A stretch of DNA of 64,000 nt from the NCBI GenBank assembly GCA_019745555.1, contig JAIESX010000034.1:16938-80937 (forward strand), written 5' to 3'. Position 1 is the stretch's first letter. Every line of letters begins with the position of its first letter. This document shows, in pieces, positions 1 through 9,682 of the stretch. A program made the position numbers and the translations under genes. Origin of the DNA: Burkholderiaceae bacterium. Lineage in GTDB: Bacteria; Pseudomonadota; Gammaproteobacteria; Burkholderiales; Burkholderiaceae_C. The notes below the pieces were generated by a model, which searched no databases, was not told the DNA's origin, and saw nothing but the letters and a program-made list of their open reading frames with translations.

Positions 1-2
1 TG

Positions 3-1769
<1,767 letters not shown>

Positions 1770-1772
1770 GGC

Positions 1773-2645
1773 TCAGTCTTTCTTCGACAGGGTGTGCAGC
1801 GGCAGGTCCAGCCGCTGCGCCAGCACATCCAGCGAGCGCCGCGTCTGCTGCGCGAACCAGGTCTCCAGCGCCTGGTGCATGGCGGGGGTCATCATCGACG
1901 CCGGCTTCAGCCCGGCCGCTGCGCAGAGGGCCTGCGCAAAGTGCGGCTCCAGAGCCGCCACAGCCACGCGCCCGTGCTTGCAGGCATAGACCCGGTAGCC
2001 CGCATGGCCGCCGCCGACGGCACTCGTGGGCGAGACCAGGCCCCAGTGCCGTGGCAGGCCCAGCCAGGCCGCGGCGTGCGACAAGGCGACTTCACGCCGC
2101 ACGCCGGTGCCGGACTGCGCACGCAGCATCAGTGCCTGCTGTACCGCCTCGCTGGCCAGCAGGGCGCCGCCCATGTCGGCGTAGAGCGTGGGCGGCAGGT
2201 TCAGCCCCTGCACCAGCCCTTGCTCGGCCATATAGGTCAGGTCGTGGCCCGGGATCTCGGCCGCCGCGCCGGGCGCGCCGACGATGGCGACCTGGCACAG
2301 GGCCGGGTATTGCCTGTGCAGCGCGGGCCAGTCCAGCCCAAGGCGCTTGAGCGCTGAGGGGCGAAAGGAGGTCAGCAGCACGTCGCTGCGTGCCAGTTCA
2401 CGTTGCAGGACCTTGCGACCGGCCTCGCTCTTGAGGTCGGCCTGCAGCACACGTACGCCGGTGTGCAGGGCCGCATAGGCTTGTGGCCGGTAGGCCTGCA
2501 TGGGGTCACCTGCCGGTGGCTCAAGCTTGGCGCAGCGTGCACCGAGCGCGTGCAGACGCATGAGCGCCGCGGGGCCAGGCAGGTTGAGGGCGAGGCTGAG
2601 GATGCGCGTGCCCCGCAGGGGCTTGGCGGGGGCCGACGAACTCAT
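1773..2645 (-). CDS. CaiB/BaiF (family III) CoA-transferase or alpha-methylacyl-CoA racemase-like protein, short
   Basis: Family III acyl-CoA transferase/racemase fold. The N-terminal segment (GTRILSLALNLPGPAA) is the CoA-binding Rossmann start of the family. H134 in the GHDLTY motif and D157 in YADMGG correspond to the His/Asp pair used by alpha-methylacyl-CoA racemases, so a racemase-like activity on 2-methyl-branched acyl-CoA is a better guess than CoA transfer. At 290 residues it is clearly shorter than typical members (about 360-400). The missing part falls after the D157 region, so the protein may be a trimmed variant. It is a single gene, divergent from the HD-GYP gene and convergent with the radical SAM gene. 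Family confident, substrate unknown. Confidence 0.8.
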   Translation of the reverse strand: MSSSAPAKPLRGTRILSLALNLPGPAALMRLHALGARCAKLEPPAGDPMQAYRPQAYAALHTGVRVLQADLKSEAGRKVLQRELARSDVLLTSFRPSALKRLGLDWPALHRQYPALCQVAIVGAPGAAAEIPGHDLTYMAEQGLVQGLNLPPTLYADMGGALLASEAVQQALMLRAQSGTGVRREVALSHAAAWLGLPRHWGLVSPTSAVGGGHAGYRVYACKHGRVAVAALEPHFAQALCAAAGLKPASMMTPAMHQALETWFAQQTRRSLDVLAQRLDLPLHTLSKKD

Positions 2646-2771
2646 GGTGCATTAATTGATAAAAATGTGTAAAATGAAAAACATGGAATCTGTCCCTGCG
2701 CATAAAAACCGATCTCTACGCGGTATCCATGCGTCCAAGCGCAGCTTCCCCTCTGATGGAGCGCTGAACTT

Positions 2772-3587
2772 ATGGATTCTGTGGCAACCACGCTGATGCA
2801 GCAATACGAGCCCAGGTACGGCAGTCTTGCGTTCGCCGATTCCAGCGCCGCCCTGGCGCAGCTGGGGCGCTACACGGCCGACCTGAAACGCCTGGTGCGC
2901 GAGAAGGAGGATGCCTTGCGCCAGATCGAGCAGGCGCATCTGGCGGCCCTGACCCTGCTGAGCCGCGCGGCCGAGTTTCGCGACGACGATACCGGCGTGC
3001 ATATGGATCGCGTGGGTCTTTTGTCGCAGCTGTTCGCGCATCTCATCGGTCGTTCGGAGGAAGAATCCCGTATGCTGCGCATGGCTGCGCCCATGCACGA
3101 CATAGGAAAGATCGCCATCCCTGATGCCGTCCTGAAAAAGCCCGGGGGCTATTCCACTGAAGAGCGACAGGTCATGAACAACCATACGGTATTTGGCGCG
3201 GAGATTCTGGGCCAGTCGGAGATCCCGGTCTTCCAGATGGCCGCAGATGTCGCGCTCACGCATCATGAGTGCTGGGACGGCAGCGGCTATCCGGCGGGCC
3301 TGCGCGGGAGCCAGATTCCCTGGACAGGCCGTGTGGTGGCACTGATCGATTTCTTCGATGCACTGACCATGGACCGTGTCTATCGCAAGGCCTTCAGCGA
3401 CGAGCAGGCGCTGGTAATGCTTGCCGAGCAGCGCGGTCGCAAGTTCGATCCCGAGCTGGTGGATGTGTTCATGCAGCATGTGGACCAGTTCATCCAGCTG
3501 CGCGATGAGATCAATGCGGCCGCGCGCGACTACGCCGCGCTCCTGCGTCCGGATTCATCCCAGCTGGCCAGGGAAGCGGGGTTCTGA
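2772..3587 (+). CDS. HD-GYP domain cyclic-di-GMP phosphodiesterase
   Basis: A 271-residue HD-GYP protein, predicted to hydrolyse cyclic di-GMP. The metal-binding set is intact: H77, HD at 109-110 in MHDIGK, H138, HH at 164-165, the GYP signature at 172-174 (DGSGYP), and D196 in FFDALTMDRVY. The N-terminal 60 residues form a charged, probably helical segment with no recognised sensor or receiver, and there is no membrane segment. The ATG at 2772 follows a GGAG-containing Shine-Dalgarno. The stop overlaps the start of the downstream kinase by one base (TGATG), so the two are probably translationally coupled and the kinase pathway likely controls this enzyme or its output. First gene of a three-gene signalling operon with the kinase and an HTH-receiver protein. 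Confidence 0.9.
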   Translation: MDSVATTLMQQYEPRYGSLAFADSSAALAQLGRYTADLKRLVREKEDALRQIEQAHLAALTLLSRAAEFRDDDTGVHMDRVGLLSQLFAHLIGRSEEESRMLRMAAPMHDIGKIAIPDAVLKKPGGYSTEERQVMNNHTVFGAEILGQSEIPVFQMAADVALTHHECWDGSGYPAGLRGSQIPWTGRVVALIDFFDALTMDRVYRKAFSDEQALVMLAEQRGRKFDPELVDVFMQHVDQFIQLRDEINAAARDYAALLRPDSSQLAREAGF

Positions 3588-5146
3588 TGACCGCGGACCG
3601 CAGTCGCCCTGCGCTCACGCTCGACGCTGGCCAGCTCGACCGCAACTTCCCGTTCTTCCTGAAAGTGGATGCGCAGCTGCGTGTGCTGGCCATGGGCCCC
3701 AGCCTGCGCAAGCTCCTGCCGCAGCGGTGCGTGGGCAGTCCGTACAGGAACCATGTGCGCGTCGTGCAGCCCACGGAGCCGGCCTCGCTGGCCGGTTGGC
3801 AGACCCATGCCGGCGGCCTGGTTGTGCTGCACGGGGTGGACCGCGCGGACGTCGTGCTGCGCGGCACGGTGGAAGCGCTGGGTGATGATGGCCTGATCTT
3901 TCTGGTCAACCCGGTGGTCGGCAACTTCGAGGACCTGCGTGAGCTCGGCCTGAGCCTGCGCGACTACGCCCTGCATGACTCGCTCGCTGCGACCTTGCGC
4001 TCGGCCGGCGGGGCTGCACCGAGCCGCCTCGTGGAGCAGCTGCGCACGATGCTCGAGATGGGCGAGAGTGGTGTGCTGTATGCCGGGGCGGGGGGTGAAG
4101 TCCTGCACCTGAACCGTTCCATGCGCGAGATGCTGGGAATTGACGACAGCCGGGTGGCCGGTCTGACGCTGGATGCCATCGATCGCCATCTGGGCGAGAC
4201 GCTGGCGCCTGAGGAGAAGGTTCGCGAGCCAGTCTCCGCGCTGCTCGACGCAATTCTCAAGGATGATGGTGCCAGCGAGCCTCGCCGACACAGCTGCACG
4301 ATCCGGCTGGTATCACCCCGCCATGTCACGCTGCGCATGAGCCTGGTTCTGACGGCCGGGCGCGATCTGCTGCTCTACCTGCGGGATATCACCAGCGAGG
4401 CGGAGGTCAACCGCATGAAAAGCGAGTTTCTTTCCACGGCGGCGCACGAGTTGCGCACACCGCTGGCGAGCATCTTCGGCTTTGCCGAGCTGATGCTCGC
4501 GCGAAAGATGAGTGAGTCGCAGCAACGCGAAGTGCTGGGGACGATCCACCGGCAGTCGCAACTCCTGATCAACCTCATCAACGAGCTGCTCGATCTGTCG
4601 CGTATCGAGGCTCGCCAGGGCAAGGATTTCCATCGTCAGCTCTGCCGGGTGGGCACCATCGTTGACAGCACCATCCGCGGCCTGCTGATCAAGAACGATC
4701 GCCGCCAGGTCAAGCTGCACCTGCCGCACGGCGCCGAATGCATCATGGTCGATCCCGAGAAGACCCAGCAGGCGCTGCTCAACGTGCTGTCCAATGCCTT
4801 CAAGTACTCGCCCGATGGAGGGGACATCGCGCTCAGCACGGTGCTGCGAGAGGGGGACGGCGATCGCCAGGTCGGCATCCGCGTCACGGATCAGGGCATG
4901 GGGATGACGGGCGAACAGCTCGCTCGAGTCTTCGAGCGATTCTGGCGGGCGGACCCGTCCGGCAGCATTCCGGGCACTGGCCTGGGCATGAGCCTGGTCA
5001 AGGAGATCGTCGAGTTGCAGGAAGGGCGGGTGCAGATTGAGAGCATGCCGCATCAGGGAACGACGGTGACGCTCTGGTTTCCGCTGACGACGGACTTTGT
5101 CCTGTCGCGTCCCTCCGACATGTCCGGGCAAGATGGACCTGACTGA
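3587..5146 (+). CDS. Soluble sensor histidine kinase with HNOBA-like N-terminus and PAS domain
   Basis: A 519-residue histidine kinase without obvious membrane segments. Residues about 20-135 match the layout of the heme-NO-binding-associated (HNOBA) domain of soluble guanylate cyclases: a FPFFLKVD start, a GPSLRKLLP stretch, VVLRGTVE, then FLVNPVVGNFEDL and GLSLRDYALHD. A PAS-like region follows (about 150-270). The HisKA helix has the phosphoacceptor H287 in AAHELRTPL, and the HATPase_c domain has the N box (NVLSNAFKYS), DQGMGM and GTGLGMSLV. HNOBA normally mediates dimer or signal coupling to H-NOX NO sensors, but no H-NOX gene is visible here. Its kinase core is closely similar to that of the 858-residue kinase at 5872-8448, pointing to a duplication. 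Starts inside the stop codon of the HD-GYP gene. Confidence 0.88.
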   Translation: MTADRSRPALTLDAGQLDRNFPFFLKVDAQLRVLAMGPSLRKLLPQRCVGSPYRNHVRVVQPTEPASLAGWQTHAGGLVVLHGVDRADVVLRGTVEALGDDGLIFLVNPVVGNFEDLRELGLSLRDYALHDSLAATLRSAGGAAPSRLVEQLRTMLEMGESGVLYAGAGGEVLHLNRSMREMLGIDDSRVAGLTLDAIDRHLGETLAPEEKVREPVSALLDAILKDDGASEPRRHSCTIRLVSPRHVTLRMSLVLTAGRDLLLYLRDITSEAEVNRMKSEFLSTAAHELRTPLASIFGFAELMLARKMSESQQREVLGTIHRQSQLLINLINELLDLSRIEARQGKDFHRQLCRVGTIVDSTIRGLLIKNDRRQVKLHLPHGAECIMVDPEKTQQALLNVLSNAFKYSPDGGDIALSTVLREGDGDRQVGIRVTDQGMGMTGEQLARVFERFWRADPSGSIPGTGLGMSLVKEIVELQEGRVQIESMPHQGTTVTLWFPLTTDFVLSRPSDMSGQDGPD

Positions 5147-5202
5147 TGCTCGAAATGTAGCGTGGGCTGGCTAGAATGCGATAAGCCATAAAACTGCTAC
5201 AA

Positions 5203-5847
5203 ATGCGAAAAATTGCCAGCAACGATGAATTGATGACCACGCGGCAGGCCGGTGAGGCTTTGGGTGTGGCTGTGCGCACGGTGCAATTGTGGGTGGAGTC
5301 AGGCGTGCTGCCAGCGTGGCGCACGGCTGGAGGGCATCGGCGTATCGCGCGCAGTGCCGTGGAAAAGCTGATGGCCGAGCGCTCCCAGGTGATCGAGCAT
5401 GCTCCCGCGCCTGTTGAGCCCGATGGTGGTGGCGAGCCCGGTAAGCGTGCCTTGCGACTGCTGGTGGTGGAGGACGACCCCGATCTGCTTCGGTTGTTCT
5501 CCCTGACAGTCGAAGGCTGGGACTTTCCAGTCGAGTTCAGCGCGGCGTCCAATGGCTTTGAGGGTCTGGTGCGTATCGGGCAGTTGCGACCTGATATGGT
5601 GATCACCGACCTGAACATGCCGGGCATGGATGGTTTCCAGATGATCCGCTCGTTGAAGAAGCCGGGTTCCGGCTTCGACGATCTGGCCGTCATCGCCGTC
5701 ACAGCCCTGAGCAAGGGAGATATTGCCGATCGCGGCGGTCTGCCTTCAGATGTGACCGTTTTCCAGAAACCGGTACCGTTCGGCGAGATCGAGGTCATGG
5801 CGCGTGCGCAGCGGCTGCGTGCCGTAGGGCAGGCGATCGGACGCTGA
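5203..5847 (+). CDS. Excisionase/MerR-type HTH fused to a response-regulator receiver domain
   Basis: A 214-residue response regulator with the DNA-binding domain first. Residues 10-62 form a MerR/excisionase-type helix-turn-helix (TTRQAGEALGVAVRTVQLW, then the wing GGHRRI). After a Pro/Gly-rich linker, residues 84-205 are a REC domain with acidic pocket E90/D91/D92, phosphoacceptor D136 (ITDLNMPGMDG), T167 and K189. Most response regulators have the REC domain first. It sits 56 bp after the HNOBA-type kinase gene and is its likely phosphorylation partner. The start codon has no clear Shine-Dalgarno (ACTGCTACAAATG), so translation may be weak or leaderless from a promoter just upstream. A small-domain HTH of this kind probably binds direct or inverted repeats as a dimer; targets are unknown. 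Confidence 0.87.
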   Translation: MRKIASNDELMTTRQAGEALGVAVRTVQLWVESGVLPAWRTAGGHRRIARSAVEKLMAERSQVIEHAPAPVEPDGGGEPGKRALRLLVVEDDPDLLRLFSLTVEGWDFPVEFSAASNGFEGLVRIGQLRPDMVITDLNMPGMDGFQMIRSLKKPGSGFDDLAVIAVTALSKGDIADRGGLPSDVTVFQKPVPFGEIEVMARAQRLRAVGQAIGR

Positions 5848-5871
5848 TCTCTCGGCGAGGCATCGGCCGAT

Positions 5872-8448
5872 CTAGGTTCCGGACCGCACGGCCAAGGGCA
5901 CCCAGAGCCGGGCCGTCGTGCCGACCCCGAACTCACTCTCTAGTTCCATGCGACCGCCGTGCAACTCGGCAATCTCTTTGACCAGACTCAGCCCCAGGCC
6001 GGTTCCCGGGATGTTGCCTGTCGTGTCGGCGCGATAAAAACGCTCGCAGGCACGGGCGAGTTGCTCCGGCTTCATGCCGATGCCCTGGTCACGCACTTCC
6101 AGCACGGCATAGCCCCGTCCGTCCAAGCTGCGGGCGTGCACCGTGAGCATCACCTCGCCACCATCGGGCGAGTATTTGAAGGCGTTGCTCAGCAGGTTGC
6201 CCAACGCGAGCTGCATCTTCTCGCCGTCGATGAGTACCGTCAGATCGGGTAGCGACCCCACAAGGACCTGGCGCTCGCCGTCCGGGCGCATCATTCCCCT
6301 GACCGTGCTGGCGACCAGCTGGCTCACTGGGTGTTCGGTGATGTGCAGATCCATGCCTCGACGCGATTCGATGCGTGCCAGGTCCAGCAGTTCGTTGATC
6401 ATCTTGACGAGCAGGCCGGATTGCCGGTGGATGGTCTCCAGCATATCGGTGCGGCGCTCATCGCTGAACGTACGCTTGAGCAGCAGCTCCGTGAAGCCAT
6501 AGATGCTGACCATGGGTGTGCGCAGCTCGTGCGCGGCCAGGGCGAGGAACTCGCTCTTCATGCGGTCGACTTCGTCTTCGTGCGTGACATCGCGGAAATA
6601 GAGAATGGACTCGCTGCGACCTGCGACGTTGCGCCGGGCCTGGGCCTGGACCACGCGGTGCTGCGGCCGCGTGAGCACGAGCCGGGCCTGCCACGGTGCC
6701 ACGCCATCGCCCGTGTCCGTGAGTGGTGGGAGGGGATGGTCATGATGGCACAGCGCCGCCAGGCTGGCCTCGAATTGCTCCAGGGTGGGCGGCAGGCCCG
6801 GCTGTTTCCACGCCCGGCCTGTCATGCGTTCGAAGGCAGGGTTGGCGAAAATCAGGTGACCCTCGCCATCGAAGAGGACAAAACCGTCCGGGCTCAGGCT
6901 GAAGATGGCGTCGAGTTGGGTACTGCGTTCGGCAATGGCTTCCTCGGCATGGATACGTGCCGTGACATCAGAGATGATGCCGACGAAGTTGGTGACCCGC
7001 CCATCCGCGCTGCGTACGGGCGAGAGTGAAAGCTCCGCGTACAGTTCGCGTCCGTTGGGCAGGCGCTGGTGGAGCGTGACGCTCTCGGCGCGCTCCTCGC
7101 GAATAGCCTGACGGATCGCATCGAATCCGGAATCTGAGCCAGTGCCATTCAGAAACGTCTCGAGTCCACGCCCGTAGATTTTGTGCGGGGCCAGCCCGGT
7201 GATCTTCTGCAGGGCGTCGTTGACGAAGACGATGGGTTGGGTGGCCATGAGGGCGTTGGTGATGAACACACCGTTGTGGCTGCTGGCCAGAGCCCGCTCA
7301 TACAACTCCGATGTTTCCAGGGCCGCCCGCTCGTCCGTGGTGTCACGCACGATGCAGACGTAGTGCAGGCCGCTACTCTTCGGCGCACCTCCCAATGTGA
7401 TCTCGATGGGGAAGGGGGTGCCGTCTTGCCGCCTGCCCGTGAAGTCCTGACGCACGATCCGATAGACGCGCCCGCCCGTGCTGTCGAGCTCGCCGAACAT
7501 CTCCCGCAGCGCGTCGGCGTCCAGGCCAGGTATGCAGTCCCCAATCGGATGGCCGACCAGATCGCACTCCTCCCGGCCGAAGATACTGGTCGTGGCGGGG
7601 TTGCTCACGATTACGCGCCCCTGTGTGTCAAGGCTGATGATCGCCACCGCAGCCGTGTTCAGGATGACCTGGGTACGCGCGATCTCCAGGGCGACATCGC
7701 GGCTCGCCTTGTTGAGGGCGCGGCCCAGATTATCAACCTCGATGAGATGGCTCATGAAATCGGCCTGCCGTCCCAGACGCGTGGGCAAGCTGTTGGCCAG
7801 ATCCGACAGCTGGTGGAGGGGCCGCAGTACTTTGTTGAGGATCAGCGGGAGGAGGATAACGATAGCCGCAATGGTTCCCAACAAGGTGTAGACCGAGCGC
7901 TTGGCCAAGCGTTGTTGTTCCATGGCACGCTGGGCCAGGCTGTAGTCGAGCCTTACCCACCCCAGGGTTTGCGTCGGGAGCACGCTGATGCGGGCCCAGG
8001 CCTCGTAGACGTCGGACAAGACATGTCCGGCGACGCTGCCGTCGGCTGCGACTGGCGGAGGCTCTTCGGAGCCTCCGATCGAGCTGCGCAGTTCACCGTC
8101 TACCAAGGTCACCGCTACGAGGCGGCGGCCGTCGGGACGCAGCACCGAGATGCCGCTGATCCCCGGTAGCTGGCCCACCTGGCGCAGGCTGGATTCCAGC
8201 GCACCGATGTCGTTGAGCACCAGAGCCTCGGTATTGGTGGAGGCCAGCATGCGTGCCAGAGATTCGGCCTGGCGCTGGGCGTTCGCGAGCGTGTCGCGCC
8301 CGATGCGGTGGTGCGCCATCAAGCCGTTGAGAAAAACGATGATCACCGTCAAAGCCGTCAGCGCAAGCATCAGCACCGTGCGCACGCTGTAGGGCGGTGC
8401 CACGCACGAACGGATGGTACGGGTGAGCGACACGGCGGCTGGCCTCAC
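5872..8448 (-). CDS. Membrane sensor histidine kinase with periplasmic domain, HAMP and three PAS domains
   Basis: An 858-residue hybrid-free sensor kinase. A transmembrane helix at about 24-44 and a second at about 187-210 bound a periplasmic sensor region of some 140 residues. A HAMP-like linker follows (about 208-260), then three PAS domains (about 262-380, 385-505, 508-625), a HisKA helix with H640 in AAHELRTPM, and a HATPase_c domain with NLLSNAFKYS, DQGIGM and GTGLGLSLV. The start is GTG at 8448 within a GTGA overlap with the PhnD-like gene, so it is the fourth and last gene of an operon with a degenerate kinase, a CheY-like receiver and an exported binding protein. The binding protein is the natural candidate for presenting a ligand to its periplasmic domain. 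The gene converges with the HTH-receiver gene. Confidence 0.9.
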   Translation of the reverse strand: MRPAAVSLTRTIRSCVAPPYSVRTVLMLALTALTVIIVFLNGLMAHHRIGRDTLANAQRQAESLARMLASTNTEALVLNDIGALESSLRQVGQLPGISGISVLRPDGRRLVAVTLVDGELRSSIGGSEEPPPVAADGSVAGHVLSDVYEAWARISVLPTQTLGWVRLDYSLAQRAMEQQRLAKRSVYTLLGTIAAIVILLPLILNKVLRPLHQLSDLANSLPTRLGRQADFMSHLIEVDNLGRALNKASRDVALEIARTQVILNTAAVAIISLDTQGRVIVSNPATTSIFGREECDLVGHPIGDCIPGLDADALREMFGELDSTGGRVYRIVRQDFTGRRQDGTPFPIEITLGGAPKSSGLHYVCIVRDTTDERAALETSELYERALASSHNGVFITNALMATQPIVFVNDALQKITGLAPHKIYGRGLETFLNGTGSDSGFDAIRQAIREERAESVTLHQRLPNGRELYAELSLSPVRSADGRVTNFVGIISDVTARIHAEEAIAERSTQLDAIFSLSPDGFVLFDGEGHLIFANPAFERMTGRAWKQPGLPPTLEQFEASLAALCHHDHPLPPLTDTGDGVAPWQARLVLTRPQHRVVQAQARRNVAGRSESILYFRDVTHEDEVDRMKSEFLALAAHELRTPMVSIYGFTELLLKRTFSDERRTDMLETIHRQSGLLVKMINELLDLARIESRRGMDLHITEHPVSQLVASTVRGMMRPDGERQVLVGSLPDLTVLIDGEKMQLALGNLLSNAFKYSPDGGEVMLTVHARSLDGRGYAVLEVRDQGIGMKPEQLARACERFYRADTTGNIPGTGLGLSLVKEIAELHGGRMELESEFGVGTTARLWVPLAVRSGT

Positions 8449-9311
8449 TGCTTGACGACGAACCTCTCCAGGCCCAGCCGGCCTAGTGGTGCGTAATCCC
8501 GGGCGTAGTCGGCGGCGACTGGCTCGGAGAACTGTACGGCCTTCATAAGCGGCTGGGTCTGCGGATCGCGGGCCAGCGCCTGCAGCGTGCTCATCAGGGC
8601 CTGCTGCGTCGTGCGTGGCACCCGCGGGTGTACCGCCAGGGGGTGGGTGGCGATGTCCGGCGTGGTGTAGAGCACGCGAAGGGCCTCTGTCACTTCGGCA
8701 GGCTCCATGTCATAGGTGGCGCGCACGACACCCACGGCGGTCGAGTCCCCGGTGAGCACCTGACGGACTGCATTGCGATGGTTGCCGGCGTAGTACGCCT
8801 CGAAAGGGATGCCCTTGCTGCTCAGGATCGCGCGCGGGTAGAGGCTGGCGCCCAGCGCATTCGGTGCCGGGAAGGAGATGCGCTGGCCGCGCAGATCCTC
8901 GAGCGAGTGCAACGCGGAGTGCTTCTGCACGAGCAGCATCCCCTGCAGCGGACGCTGGTCCCGAAGCAATGGGCGGTAGCCATGCGCCCGATGCGCCATC
9001 ACCATGTGGTACGGATTGACGAACGCCAAGTCCGCCTGGCCCTGCTCGAACTCGCGCTCGAACACCGCGATCGTCGGGTGGATAATGAGATCACAGGGCA
9101 GGCCGGCCCTCTCCAGGGCTTCGGCCAGAGGCTGCCAGTTGCGGTACATCTCCACCGGCGTCAGCTGGGGTACCACGGCCAGTCGAAGCCGTCGAGGGGG
9201 GCTGCCGGGGCCAGCGGCCCGGGCCTGCCTCCAGGCCAGCAGCGGCACAGCGACGGCGGCGGCAAGCACGCGACGGCGGCTGGCTTGCTGCAGAGCGGTT
9301 GGTGCCTTCAC
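8445..9311 (-). CDS. PhnD-like phosphate/phosphonate-type periplasmic binding protein, likely signalling partner
   Basis: A 288-residue periplasmic binding protein of the PhnD type. The N-terminus has an Arg-rich, Tat-like signal (ASRRRVLAAAVAVPLL) with a probable cleavage site near ARA-A around residue 33. The mature part shows the family pattern: LRLAVVPQLTPVEMYRNW, QADLAFVNPYHMV, and LRGQRISFPAPNALGAS. No ABC permease or ATPase gene is nearby. Instead the gene lies between a CheY-like gene (GTGA overlap at its start) and a membrane histidine kinase (GTGA overlap at its end). It is therefore more likely a sensory ligand-binding subunit for that kinase than a transport component. The ligand is unknown; an oxyanion or phosphonate is suggested only by family. 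Confidence 0.85.
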   Translation of the reverse strand: MKAPTALQQASRRRVLAAAVAVPLLAWRQARAAGPGSPPRRLRLAVVPQLTPVEMYRNWQPLAEALERAGLPCDLIIHPTIAVFEREFEQGQADLAFVNPYHMVMAHRAHGYRPLLRDQRPLQGMLLVQKHSALHSLEDLRGQRISFPAPNALGASLYPRAILSSKGIPFEAYYAGNHRNAVRQVLTGDSTAVGVVRATYDMEPAEVTEALRVLYTTPDIATHPLAVHPRVPRTTQQALMSTLQALARDPQTQPLMKAVQFSEPVAADYARDYAPLGRLGLERFVVKQ

Positions 9312-9682
9312 CGCGCCACCAGCCTGTCCACAGTGTCGAGCAGCTCGATCGGGCTGAAGGGCTTGACCAGATAGGCATCGCAGCCGGCGGCCTGCCCGCG
9401 CTCGATGTCGGTGCGCTGTCCGCGAGCCGTGAGCAGGATGACCTTGGTCTGGTGCTTCAGGATCTCGTCGGACTTGATCTTCTCGCAGACCTGGTAGCCG
9501 TCCAGTCCACCCGGCATCATCACGTCCAACAGCATCACGGCGGGGCGCAGGTTCTGCGCCAGGCGCAGCGCGTCCACGCCGTTGTCAGCCTCATGCAGGG
9601 CGAAATCCTCCGACTCCATCGTCATGAGGATAAGTTTGCGGATGTCCGGCTGGTCATCCACGATCAGTGCGTTGCGTTTCAT
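9308..9682 (-). CDS. CheY-like single-domain response regulator
   Basis: A 124-residue stand-alone receiver domain with acidic pocket D9/D10, phosphoacceptor D53 (LLDVMMPGGLDG), T85 and K107 (LVKPFSP). The MPGGLDG loop has one extra residue compared with the common MPGMDG, as in some other stand-alone receivers. There is no output domain. It overlaps the upstream kinase-like gene by ATGA and the downstream PhnD-like gene by GTGA, so the operon is tightly coupled. It could relay phosphate from the PAS kinase (5872-8448) to another protein, perhaps the upstream degenerate kinase or the HTH-receiver encoded in the convergent operon. That wiring is inference. Confidence 0.9.
   Translation of the reverse strand: MKRNALIVDDQPDIRKLILMTMESEDFALHEADNGVDALRLAQNLRPAVMLLDVMMPGGLDGYQVCEKIKSDEILKHQTKVILLTARGQRTDIERGQAAGCDAYLVKPFSPIELLDTVDRLVAR

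Noticed and set aside
2646..2771. AT-rich patch between the CaiB-like and HD-GYP genes as a defined promoter
   Set aside because: TTGATA and TAAAAT are present but spaced 8 bp apart, and no other good pair was found, so no specific promoter is called, though one must exist here.
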